In this document: piece by piece, positions 6,571 through 13,034 of the stretch
Numbering within the stretch: position 1 is the first letter of the stretch
Layout of the letters: each line of letters begins with the position of its first letter
Assembly (NCBI GenBank): GCA_025965815.1
Contig: JAOPWF010000873.1
Span: 1-13,585 of the forward strand
DNA length: 13,585 nucleotides
Direction: 5' to 3'
Source: Mycobacterium sp.
GTDB taxonomy: Bacteria > Actinomycetota > Actinomycetes > Mycobacteriales > Mycobacteriaceae
The notes under the pieces: generated by a model
Seen by the model: only the letters and a program-made list of their open reading frames with translations
Told to the model about the DNA's origin: nothing
Databases searched by the model: none
Made by a program: the position numbers and the translations under genes

Positions 6571-8067
6571 GTGCCCGTCGCTGTAGAACTCTCGACGATC
6601 GCGCACACGTCCGCGGGGGACCTGCGCGGTACCACCGAGGGTGGTGTCGGGGTGTGGCGCGGCGTCCACTACGCCGAGCAGCCGGTCGGCGAACGGCGGT
6701 TCCTGGCGCCGGCGCCACTGCGACCGTGGACGGGCGTGCGGCACGCCATCGAGCACGGACCGCTGCCGCCGCAGGGCCGGTCGTTCGTCGGCGGCGGGCG
6801 CGACGACCCGAAGATTCGCGACGAGGCCTGCCTGACCGTGACGGTCTGGTCGCCGGACACCGGTGGATCCTTGCCGGTCATGGTGTGGATTCCCGGCGGC
6901 GCCTTCGTCTACGGCGCCGGCCAGCTGCAGCTCTACAACGGCTCGCGGCTGGCCGTCAACGGCAATGTCGTCGTCGTCAACGTCACCTACCGCATCGGGG
7001 TTTTCGGCGGCTTCGAACTGGGGGACCTCGGCGACGGTTTCGACGACAACCTGTGCCTGCGTGATCAGATCGCCGCGCTGCGGTGGGTGCGGGAGAACAT
7101 CGCCGCGTTCGGCGGCGATCCAGGGCGGGTGACTGTGTTCGGCGAGTCGGCCGGAGCCACGTCGGTGCTGGCGCTGCTGGCCAGCCCGGCCGCCGAAGGC
7201 CTGTTCGCCCGGGCGATCGCCCAGAGCCCGGCGCTGCCACTCATCGCCGACCGCGAGACCAGGGCCAAGCAGTCACAGCGCTTCCTGGAGCGGCTCGGGG
7301 TGCCTGTTGAGGAGGTCAAGACGCTGCCGCAGCGACAGTTGCGGCGCACCGCCGGCCAATTGCAGCGGGAGAGCGCCGCGTCGTCACCGACGCTGGCGTA
7401 CGGACTGACCTACGGTGTCGAGCTGTTGCCGCGGCACCCAATTGAGGCGGCGCGGGCAGGTTTGGTGGGGAAGATACCGCTGATCATCGGGACCAACAGT
7501 CACGAGGCGTCCATGTTTGCCTGGACCAAGCCGCCGATGCTGCCGACCACGCCTGCGGGCATCGACTCCTACTTCCGGCGGCGGGCACCGGACGCCCGGC
7601 AGCGGGTGCTGGCCGCCTACCCGGACTATCCCAGTCGACGGGCGCTGGTCGCGATCGGGTCGGACGCCATGTTCGTCGCGCCGGCGTGGGCGTTCGCCGA
7701 CGCCTACAGCTCGCACGCGCCCACCTACGTCTACCGGTTCGACCACACCACCTGGACGCTGCGCGTGCTGCGGCTGGGGGCGACCCACGGCAGCGAGATC
7801 GTGCACATCCAGCACAGCTACTCGTCTTACCTGGGCCGCAAGCTGCATCCGCTGGGGCGGCGGGTGCAGCCCCAGGTGGGCCGCCGCATGCAGCGCACGT
7901 GGCTGAACTTCGCCACCCACGGCTGGCGCCGCGAGGAGACGTGGGATCCGGACTGGCCGCTGTATGACACCGAGCGGCGCAGGACCCGCGTCATCCGCTC
8001 CACCCGCGACGTCTCTCTCGACGATCCGGACGCGAGCCGCCGCGAGGCCTGGGCCGGTCTGCACTAG
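6571..8067 (+). CDS. Type-B carboxylesterase/lipase family protein
   Basis: The protein has 498 residues from GTG 6571. It has the alpha/beta hydrolase fold of the carboxylesterase/cholinesterase family: oxyanion hole GGAFVYG (G109-G110), nucleophile elbow GESAG with S193, acid E312 in GTNSHEASMF, and H406 in LGATHGSEI. The full Ser-Glu-His triad is therefore present. The usual E-x-CL motif appears as DEACLTVTVW. There is no signal peptide, so it is probably cytosolic and hydrolyses carboxylic esters; the true substrate is unknown. The reading frame stays open upstream to 6475, but that part overlaps the start of the divergent peptidase gene. GTG 6571 follows a -10 element at leaderless spacing and begins with the expected first strand (PVAVELSTIAHTSAGDLRG). 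It stands upstream of aspS with its own promoter. Confidence 0.93.
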   Translation: MPVAVELSTIAHTSAGDLRGTTEGGVGVWRGVHYAEQPVGERRFLAPAPLRPWTGVRHAIEHGPLPPQGRSFVGGGRDDPKIRDEACLTVTVWSPDTGGSLPVMVWIPGGAFVYGAGQLQLYNGSRLAVNGNVVVVNVTYRIGVFGGFELGDLGDGFDDNLCLRDQIAALRWVRENIAAFGGDPGRVTVFGESAGATSVLALLASPAAEGLFARAIAQSPALPLIADRETRAKQSQRFLERLGVPVEEVKTLPQRQLRRTAGQLQRESAASSPTLAYGLTYGVELLPRHPIEAARAGLVGKIPLIIGTNSHEASMFAWTKPPMLPTTPAGIDSYFRRRAPDARQRVLAAYPDYPSRRALVAIGSDAMFVAPAWAFADAYSSHAPTYVYRFDHTTWTLRVLRLGATHGSEIVHIQHSYSSYLGRKLHPLGRRVQPQVGRRMQRTWLNFATHGWRREETWDPDWPLYDTERRRTRVIRSTRDVSLDDPDASRREAWAGLH

Positions 8068-8113
8068 ATTACCGGGACCGTCGCTCGGCGGCTGAACCGT
8101 CCCGCCGCACCAC

Positions 8114-8152
8114 TACACTGGTCGGCAACCCATCACGTCATCCAGGTAGGAG
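8114..8152 (+). promoter_or_regulatory. aspS -10 element and strong Shine-Dalgarno
   Basis: TACACT at 8114-8119 is a TANNNT -10 element. The predicted start point near 8126 gives a short leader of about 32 bases. AGGTAGGAG at 8144-8152 is a strong ribosome-binding site five bases before the GTG at 8158 and decides that start. The region around -35 is only weakly like consensus (CTGAAC near 8092). Confidence 0.55.
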
Positions 8153-8157
8153 TTTTT

Positions 8158-9933
8158 GTGCTGCGCAGCCACGCCGCGGGTTCGTTGCGCGCCACCGACG
8201 CCGGCCAGAAGGTCACGCTGGCGGGCTGGGTGGCGCGTCGTCGCGACCACGGTGGCGTCATCTTCATCGACCTGCGCGACGCGTCGGGGGTTTCGCAGGT
8301 GGTGTTCCGGGAAGCCGACGTGCTGGACCGGGCGCACCGGCTACGTGCGGAGTTCTGCGTCGCCGTCGAGGGCGTCGTCGAAACCCGGCCGGAGGGCAAC
8401 ACCAATGCGGAAATACCCACCGGCGACATCGAGATCAACGCGACCGGGCTGACCGTGCTGGGGGAGAGCGCTCCGCTGCCGTTCCAGCTGGACGAGACCC
8501 CGGGCGAGGAGGCGCGGCTCAAATACCGCTACCTCGACCTGCGCCGCGATGGGCCCGGTTCGGCAATTCGGCTGCGCTCCAAGGTGAATGCGGCCGCCCG
8601 CGGTGTGCTGGCCGACCATGACTTCGTCGAGATCGAGACGCCGACCATGACCCGGTCGACGCCGGAGGGGGCGCGCGACTTCCTGGTTCCCGCGCGGCTG
8701 CAGCCGGGATCGTTCTACGCGCTGCCGCAGAGCCCGCAACTGTTCAAGCAGTTGCTGATGGTCGCGGGCATGGAGCGCTACTACCAGATCGCGCGCTGTT
8801 ACCGCGACGAGGACTTCCGCGCCGACCGGCAACCGGAATTCACCCAACTGGACATTGAGATGAGCTTCGTCGAGCCAGACGACATCATCGCCATCTCCGA
8901 GCAGATCCTGAAGGCGCTGTGGGCGCTGATCGGCTACGACCTGCCGTTGCCGCTGCCCCGCATCAGTTACGCCGACGCCATGCGGCGCTTCGGCACCGAC
9001 CGGCCCGACATGCGCTTCGGCCTGGAACTCGTCGAGGCCACAGAGTTCTTCGCCGACACACCCTTTCGGGTTTTCCAGGCGCCGTACGTCGGTGCGGTCG
9101 TCATGCCGGGCGGGGCGTCGCAGCCGCGCCGCACGCTGGACGGGTGGCAGGACTTCGCCAAGCAGCGCGGGCACCGCGGGCTGGCCTACGTGCTCGTGGG
9201 CGAGGATGGCACGCTGAGCGGTCCGGTGGCCAAGAACCTGTCCGACGCCGAGCGTGAAGGCCTGGCCGCCCACGTCGGCGCCAAACCCGGTGACGCAGTC
9301 TTCTTCTCCGCCGGACCGCCGAAGGCGTCGCGCGCGCTGCTCGGCTCGGTGCGCATCGAGATCGCGCGACGGCTGGATATGATCGACCCGGATGCATGGG
9401 CGTTCACCTGGGTGGTCGACTTCCCGCTGTTCGAGCCAGCGGACGAGGCCGCCGCGGCCGGTGACGTGGCCGTCGGTTCGGGAGCATGGACCGCGGTGCA
9501 CCACGCCTTCACCGCGCCCAAGCCCGAGTCGGAAGATACTTTCGACACCGATCCGGGTGGCGCGTTGGCCAACGCCTACGACATCGTGGCCAACGGCAAC
9601 GAGATCGGTGGCGGGTCGATCCGTATCCATCGCCGCGACATCCAGGAGCGGGTGTTCGCGATGATGGGCATCGACCACTACGAAGCCCAGGAGAAATTCG
9701 GATTCCTGTTGGACGCGTTCACATTCGGGGCGCCACCGCATGGCGGCATCGCGTTCGGCTGGGACCGGATCACCGCGCTGCTGGCCGGAATGGACTCGAT
9801 CCGTGAGGTGATCGCGTTCCCGAAGTCGGGCGGCGGGGTCGACCCGCTCACCGGCGCGCCGGCGCCGATCACGCCGGACCAGCGCAAGGAGTCCGGAATA
9901 GACGCCAAGCCGAAGCAGGTTGATGGAGCATGA
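8158..9933 (+). CDS. aspS: Aspartyl-tRNA synthetase, bacterial type
   Basis: The protein has 591 residues, full length for bacterial AspRS, a class IIb enzyme that charges tRNA with aspartate. The N-terminal OB-fold anticodon domain (about 1-105) includes [18 protein letters not shown]. Motif 1 lies near 150-164 (VEIETPTM). [14 protein letters not shown] and QSPQLFKQ (191-198) bind the amino acid and adenylate. Motif 2 is [20 protein letters not shown] (215-234). The bacterial GAD insertion follows, and motif 3 is GGIAFGWDR (529-537). All class II signature residues are present. Mycobacteria generally lack AsnRS and use a non-discriminating AspRS with the GatCAB amidotransferase; I assume the same here but cannot see it in this sequence. 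The GTG start is fixed by a strong Shine-Dalgarno. The stop overlaps the next gene as ATGA. Confidence 0.98.
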   Translation: MLRSHAAGSLRATDAGQKVTLAGWVARRRDHGGVIFIDLRDASGVSQVVFREADVLDRAHRLRAEFCVAVEGVVETRPEGNTNAEIPTGDIEINATGLTVLGESAPLPFQLDETPGEEARLKYRYLDLRRDGPGSAIRLRSKVNAAARGVLADHDFVEIETPTMTRSTPEGARDFLVPARLQPGSFYALPQSPQLFKQLLMVAGMERYYQIARCYRDEDFRADRQPEFTQLDIEMSFVEPDDIIAISEQILKALWALIGYDLPLPLPRISYADAMRRFGTDRPDMRFGLELVEATEFFADTPFRVFQAPYVGAVVMPGGASQPRRTLDGWQDFAKQRGHRGLAYVLVGEDGTLSGPVAKNLSDAEREGLAAHVGAKPGDAVFFSAGPPKASRALLGSVRIEIARRLDMIDPDAWAFTWVVDFPLFEPADEAAAAGDVAVGSGAWTAVHHAFTAPKPESEDTFDTDPGGALANAYDIVANGNEIGGGSIRIHRRDIQERVFAMMGIDHYEAQEKFGFLLDAFTFGAPPHGGIAFGWDRITALLAGMDSIREVIAFPKSGGGVDPLTGAPAPITPDQRKESGIDAKPKQVDGA

Positions 9934-10361
9934 CCGAGATACCCGACACCGAAACCATGAAGGCGTTCAACAAGGCGATCGTCGACGAGTTTCGTTCCAA
10001 CGGCGAGCAGGTGAGCGGCCACTTCGCTGGCGCTGACCTGTTGTTGCTCACCACGACCGGTGCCAAGTCGGGTCAGCCGCGGCTGGCCCCGCTGGCATAC
10101 CTGACCGTCGACGGGAAGCTGATCATCATCGGCTCTTACGCCGGCGCCGACATCGACCCGGCGTGGGTGCACAACCTGCGCGCCAACCCGCGGGCGCACA
10201 TCGAGGTCGGCACCGACTCCGTCTATGTGAACGCCCGCGAGCTGCCGCCTGCGGAGCGAGACGAGTTCTTCCCGAAGGTCGTCGCCGCGGCGCCGGGTTT
10301 CGCCGGCTACCAGGAGAAGACCAGCCGGGTCATCCCGCTCTTCGAACTGCAGCGCGTCTAG
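9930..10361 (+). CDS. Deazaflavin (F420)-dependent nitroreductase family protein
   Basis: The protein has 143 residues, a single split beta-barrel domain of the Ddn/FDOR type. Family marks are [19 protein letters not shown] (37-55), where the F420-binding KSG-x-xR loop lies, [13 protein letters not shown], the [19 protein letters not shown] segment (76-94), and the C-terminal [20 protein letters not shown] leading to IPLFEL. Such proteins use reduced F420 in quinone, nitro-compound or other reductions; the physiological substrate here is unknown. It lacks the longer, greasy N-terminus of membrane-associated Ddn. The ATG lies inside the aspS stop (ATGA at 9930-9933), so translation is very likely coupled and the gene probably depends on the aspS promoter. 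A hairpin ends the unit just after the stop. Confidence 0.92.
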   Translation: MTEIPDTETMKAFNKAIVDEFRSNGEQVSGHFAGADLLLLTTTGAKSGQPRLAPLAYLTVDGKLIIIGSYAGADIDPAWVHNLRANPRAHIEVGTDSVYVNARELPPAERDEFFPKVVAAAPGFAGYQEKTSRVIPLFELQRV

Positions 10362-10378
10362 TACGTCAGCGCCCAAAG

Positions 10379-10423
10379 AGAAGCCAGGGCTGCGACCGGC
10401 ACCGGATCGCGACCCTGGCTTCT
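10379..10423. terminator. Long bidirectional hairpin terminator
   Basis: AGAAGCCAGGG (10379-10389) and CCCTGGCTTCT (10413-10423) form a perfect 11-bp stem. Inside it, after one mismatch, TGCGA/TCGCG pair with one G-T wobble, and a CCG/CGG tip closes on a four-base loop, making an almost continuous hairpin of about 19 pairs. It lies 17 bases after the stop of the Ddn-like gene and 16 bases after the stop of the convergent thiolase gene, so it can serve both. There is no run of T on either side, as is common for mycobacterial terminators. Confidence 0.82.
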
Positions 10424-10439
10424 GGCTCAGCGAAAGGGC

Positions 10440-11627
10440 TTAGCCCAGGCGCTCGATGACGGTTGCGTTGGCCATGCCACCGCCCTCGCACATCGTCTGC
10501 AACGCGTAGCGGCCGCCGCGCTGCTCAAGCGCGTTGACCAGCGTGGTCATGATGCGCGCGCCACTGGCACCCAGCGGGTGCCCGATCGCGATCGCGCCGC
10601 CGTTGACATTGGTCTTCGTCAGGTCGGCATTGGTGTCCTTGGCCCACGCCAGCACCACGGGGGCGAAGGCCTCGTTGACCTCGAACAGGTCGATGTCGGC
10701 CAGCGTGAGTCCGGCGCGCTGCAGGACCTTCTCGGTGGCGGGGATGACACCGGTCAGCATGTACAGCGGATCCGAGCCCACCACGGTGGTGGTGTGAATG
10801 CGGGCCAACGGGCGCAGGCCCAGCTTTCTGGCGACGTCGCCGCTGGTGATCATGACCGCCGCGCTACCGTCCGAGAGCGGCGAGGAGTTGCCTGGCGTGA
10901 TGACCCAATTGATCTGCGGGAAGCGGGCTTTGTAGGCCTCGTTGTAGAACGCGGGCTTCAGGCCTGCAAGCGTGTCGACAGTCGTTCCGGGCCGGACGAT
11001 CTCGTCGACGTTCAGTCCGGCGATCGGGATCAGTTCGTTGTCGAACAGCCCGTCCTTCGTCGCCCGGGTCGCCTTGTCATGGCTGCCCGCGGAGAACTCG
11101 TCGAGTTCGGCGCGGGAGAAGCCCCACTTGGCGGCGATCAGTTCGGCGCTGATGCCCTGCGGCACCAGACCCTCGGAGTAGCGCTGGGACATGCCTTCAC
11201 CGAAGGGATTGCTGCCGGGCAGCACCGACGATCCCATCGGCACCCGGCCCATCGACTCCACACCGCTCGCGATGACGATGTCGTACGCACCGGCGAGGAC
11301 GCCCTGAGCGGCGAAGCTGATGGCCTGTTGGCTGCTACCGCACTGCCGGTCGACGGTGGTGCCGGGAACGGTCTCCGGGAACCCCGCACCGAGCAGGGCG
11401 TTGCGCGCGATGTTGACCGCCTGGTCGCCGACCTGTGTCACCGCGCCGGCGATCACGTCGTCGATCTGGGTAGGATCGACACCGGTGCGCTCGACCAGTT
11501 CCCGCAGGCTGTGTGCCAGGAGATCGGCCGGCAGGACGTCGTGCAGTGCACCGCTGGCCTTGCCCTTGCCGACGGGGGTGCGTACCGCGCCCACGATCAC
11601 GGCGTCTCGACCTGAATATCGGGCCAT
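10440..11627 (-). CDS. Acetyl-CoA C-acyltransferase (thiolase)
   Basis: The protein has 395 residues, normal for a thiolase, and is cytosolic. The nucleophile is C96 in VDRQCGSSQQA, the catalytic His is H350 in AIGHPLGASGAR, and the second Cys is C380 in TMCEGGGMANATV; NEAFAP is also present. All residues needed for Claisen condensation or thiolytic cleavage of 3-oxoacyl-CoA are therefore there. VDRQCGSSQQAISF together with LQTMCEGGGMAN is closer, from memory, to mycobacterial FadA6-like degradative thiolases than to the PhaA type, but the substrate is not decided. ATG 11627 has a strong AGGAGGAG site (plus-strand 11630-11637). It is divergent from an HxlR-family regulator, with a dyad operator overlapping its likely promoter, which suggests repression by that protein released by a ligand. 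Confidence 0.95.
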   Translation of the reverse strand: MARYSGRDAVIVGAVRTPVGKGKASGALHDVLPADLLAHSLRELVERTGVDPTQIDDVIAGAVTQVGDQAVNIARNALLGAGFPETVPGTTVDRQCGSSQQAISFAAQGVLAGAYDIVIASGVESMGRVPMGSSVLPGSNPFGEGMSQRYSEGLVPQGISAELIAAKWGFSRAELDEFSAGSHDKATRATKDGLFDNELIPIAGLNVDEIVRPGTTVDTLAGLKPAFYNEAYKARFPQINWVITPGNSSPLSDGSAAVMITSGDVARKLGLRPLARIHTTTVVGSDPLYMLTGVIPATEKVLQRAGLTLADIDLFEVNEAFAPVVLAWAKDTNADLTKTNVNGGAIAIGHPLGASGARIMTTLVNALEQRGGRYALQTMCEGGGMANATVIERLG

Positions 11628-11663
11628 TTCTCCTCCTGAACCTCACTGCTGAGTATTCTGATA

Positions 11664-11690
11664 TATACCCAGATATACCACCTGGGTATA
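11664..11690. promoter_or_regulatory. Nested dyad operator between thiolase and HxlR genes
   Basis: TATACCCAG (11664-11672) and CTGGGTATA (11682-11690) are perfect 9-base inverted arms with a 9-base spacer. The spacer holds a further TATACC (11674-11679), which pairs with the GGTATA (11685-11690) of the right arm at 5-base spacing. The site is A/T-rich in a G/C-rich genome and is placed as expected for the operator of the neighbouring HxlR-family regulator. Binding itself is inferred. Confidence 0.72.
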
Positions 11691-11700
11691 GGTAGAACAA
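11672..11700 (-). promoter_or_regulatory. Probable thiolase promoter
   Basis: Read on the minus strand, TTGTTC (plus-strand 11700-11695) is followed after 17 bases by TATATC (11677-11672). The predicted start near 11665 gives a leader of about 38 bases carrying the AGGAGGAG ribosome-binding site. The dyad operator covers the spacer, the -10 and the start point, so a bound regulator would block RNA polymerase. Confidence 0.5.
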
Positions 11701-11721
11701 CTCAGGAATGGGGCTGATTCC

Positions 11722-12207
11722 GTGTTACTGCAAGGGCCGCTGGCCGATCGGGACACCTGGTCGGCGGTCGGGGAATGCCCGATCGAGAAGACGATGGCGG
11801 TGGTCGGCACCAAGTCGGCGATGCTGATCATGCGCGAGGCCTACTACGGCACGACCCGCTTCGACGACTTCTGCTGCCGGGTCGGCATCACCAGGGCAGC
11901 GGCCTCCACCCGGCTGTCGGAGCTGGTCGAGGCCGGGCTGCTGCAACGCAGGCGATACCGCGAGCCCGGTCAGCGCAGCCGCGACGAGTACGTGCTGACT
12001 GACGCGGGCACCGACTTCATGCCGGTGGTGTGGGCGATGTTCGAGTGGGGGCGAGCGCATCTGCCGAACCGGTCCGGGCTGCGCCTCACCCACGACGGTT
12101 GCGGTGCCGACGTGACGGTGCAGATCCATTGCGCCAACGGCCATGAGGTACCCGCCGACGAGCTGGCCATCCGGTCTGTCAGGCGGAGTCGCCCAGAAAC
12201 TCCTTGA
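11722..12207 (+). CDS. HxlR-family winged-helix transcriptional regulator
   Basis: The protein has 161 residues from GTG 11722. The HxlR winged-helix domain covers about 15-112: ECPIEKTMAVVGTKSAMLIM with C19, then REAYYGTTRFDDF, the recognition helix region GITRAAASTRLSELVEAGLL, and the wing YREPGQRSRDEYVLTDAG. A C-terminal extension (121-150) has C127 and C137 and a GH pair at 140-141 (DGCGADVTVQIHCANGHEV), resembling a small zinc-ribbon-like or redox element; C51-C52 are adjacent in the DNA-binding domain. HxlR proteins usually bind as dimers to inverted repeats near their own genes and answer to small molecules or oxidants. It is divergent from the thiolase, with the dyad in between, so thiolase control and autoregulation are likely. 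The start lacks a well-placed Shine-Dalgarno (AGGAA is 13-14 bases upstream). The 3' end overlaps the MmcQ/YjbR gene by 29 bases. Confidence 0.92.
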   Translation: MLLQGPLADRDTWSAVGECPIEKTMAVVGTKSAMLIMREAYYGTTRFDDFCCRVGITRAAASTRLSELVEAGLLQRRRYREPGQRSRDEYVLTDAGTDFMPVVWAMFEWGRAHLPNRSGLRLTHDGCGADVTVQIHCANGHEVPADELAIRSVRRSRPETP

Positions 12208-12559
12208 CCAGCTTCTTGGGTGCCTGCGCCAGCCACGCGTCGGTGATCAGCTCCTCGAGTTCCGGCACGCTGATGGCGTCCAGCTTCACCAGGATCGCCG
12301 GGTATCCGTCGAAATGCGGTGTGGTGAAGTAGACATCCGGATCGTCGGCGATCAGGGCGGACTTCACGCCCTCGTCGGATACCCGGGCTCCCAGGATGGC
12401 GCCGTCGGGCGCGGCTGATCCGAGCGCCGCCAGATCGGCCTTGCGCAGCGGGCGCTCCCACGCGATCAGCTTCTTGCCGACCTTCCAGTTCCGCGGTGTC
12501 ACTTCCGCGGTCTGCGGAAGCCCGTCCGCGATGACCGCGACGTCGTCCCAGGTGGCCAC
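12179..12559 (-). CDS. MmcQ/YjbR family protein
   Basis: The protein has 126 residues, starts at a GTG and has no signal peptide. It matches the MmcQ/YjbR fold (CyaY-like, often labelled DNA-binding): NWKVGKKLIAWERP (24-37) is followed by GARVSDEGVKSALIADDPDV, then YFTTPHFDGYPAILVKLDAI (77-96) and the final ELITDAWLAQAPKKLVKEFL. These proteins have no firm biochemical role. A CACAAT seven bases before the start could be a weak -10 for a leaderless transcript. The gene follows the small unknown gene after 34 bases on the same strand, so read-through is also possible. It overlaps the end of the convergent HxlR gene. Confidence 0.9.
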   Translation of the reverse strand: MATWDDVAVIADGLPQTAEVTPRNWKVGKKLIAWERPLRKADLAALGSAAPDGAILGARVSDEGVKSALIADDPDVYFTTPHFDGYPAILVKLDAISVPELEELITDAWLAQAPKKLVKEFLGDSA

Positions 12560-12593
12560 GTTGACGATTGTGGCAGCCGGCCCTGGGTGCCGA

Positions 12594-12935
12594 CTAGAAG
12601 GTGTGGTCGTGAATCTGCTCAGAGGTCGGCGGCGCCTCCGACGTCAGGTCGATGCCGTGGACATCCTGGACCCGCTCGCGAAACCACCGGCTGAACTCGT
12701 CGTCGGATGAGGTGATGCCCTTCATGGCGGTCGGGATGTCGTCGGCCTCCAGGAAGACGACGTCGACCGTCCCGTCGGGCGTCACCTGCTGCCACACCGC
12801 GTGGCGCGTCAACCCGTGTTTTTTCCAGACCGATTCGTATTCGTCCCGACGGGAACCGTTCATCTCATTCATCCAGTCCCGGTCCGCCTGCTCCTTGCCA
12901 GGCACCACCGGAACGACAAAGCCAACTGCAGCCAT
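12594..12935 (-). CDS. Small conserved protein, possibly DUF6176-like
   Basis: The protein has 113 residues from ATG 12935. That start is chosen because AAGGGGG lies just upstream on the minus strand; the frame stays open to 13043, but that stretch has no protein-like composition and would overlap the divergent gene's promoter. Visible pattern: FVVPVVPGKEQADRDWMNEM, a basic helix (RRDEYESVWKKHGL), a strand (RHAVWQQVTPDG), a strand (VDVVFLEADD) and an amphipathic segment (SDDEFSRWFRERVQDVHGIDL). This beta-alpha layout resembles small dimeric alpha/beta-barrel (ABM-like) proteins, and similar sequences are, I believe, labelled DUF6176. No active-site motif is evident and I assign no function. 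It is the first gene of a possible two-gene unit with the MmcQ/YjbR gene. Confidence 0.82.
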   Translation of the reverse strand: MAAVGFVVPVVPGKEQADRDWMNEMNGSRRDEYESVWKKHGLTRHAVWQQVTPDGTVDVVFLEADDIPTAMKGITSSDDEFSRWFRERVQDVHGIDLTSEAPPTSEQIHDHTF

Positions 12936-13000
12936 GATTGCCCCCTTAAGAGTGCTGATGGCGCGAGCGTAAGCCTGGCACCGAAGGCTCCGGACGGTAT

Positions 13001-13034
13001 TTGCACTGCTCATCCAAGTCGCTAGGGTGCGGGC
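13001..13034 (+). promoter_or_regulatory. Leaderless-type promoter of the DUF389 gene
   Basis: TTGCAC (13001-13006) and, after 16 bases, TAGGGT (13023-13028, fitting TANNNT) are followed six bases later by the GTG at 13035. That puts the RNA start at the start codon, with no Shine-Dalgarno. This supports GTG 13035 as the ancestral start, although the frame it opens is broken five codons later. Confidence 0.5.

Noticed and set aside
8073..8104. Inverted repeat CGGGAC/GTCCCG between the carboxylesterase and aspS as a terminator
   Set aside because: The stem is only six pairs with a 20-base loop and runs into the aspS promoter region; it is too weak to call.
8158..8400. Reading tRNA discrimination of AspRS from residues H31 and G80
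   Set aside because: These anticodon-domain positions are reported to matter in other species, but the reports I recall point in different directions, so no call is made from them.
8341..9741. A 466-codon open frame on the minus strand opposite aspS
   Set aside because: It lies entirely within the strongly conserved aspS gene, and its sequence is the Arg/Gly/His/Val-rich mix expected of an antisense frame in high-GC DNA; no domain is seen.
10578..11615. A 345-codon open frame opposite the thiolase
   Set aside because: It is an antisense shadow of the complete thiolase gene, with repetitive Arg/Gly/Asp composition and no recognisable motif.
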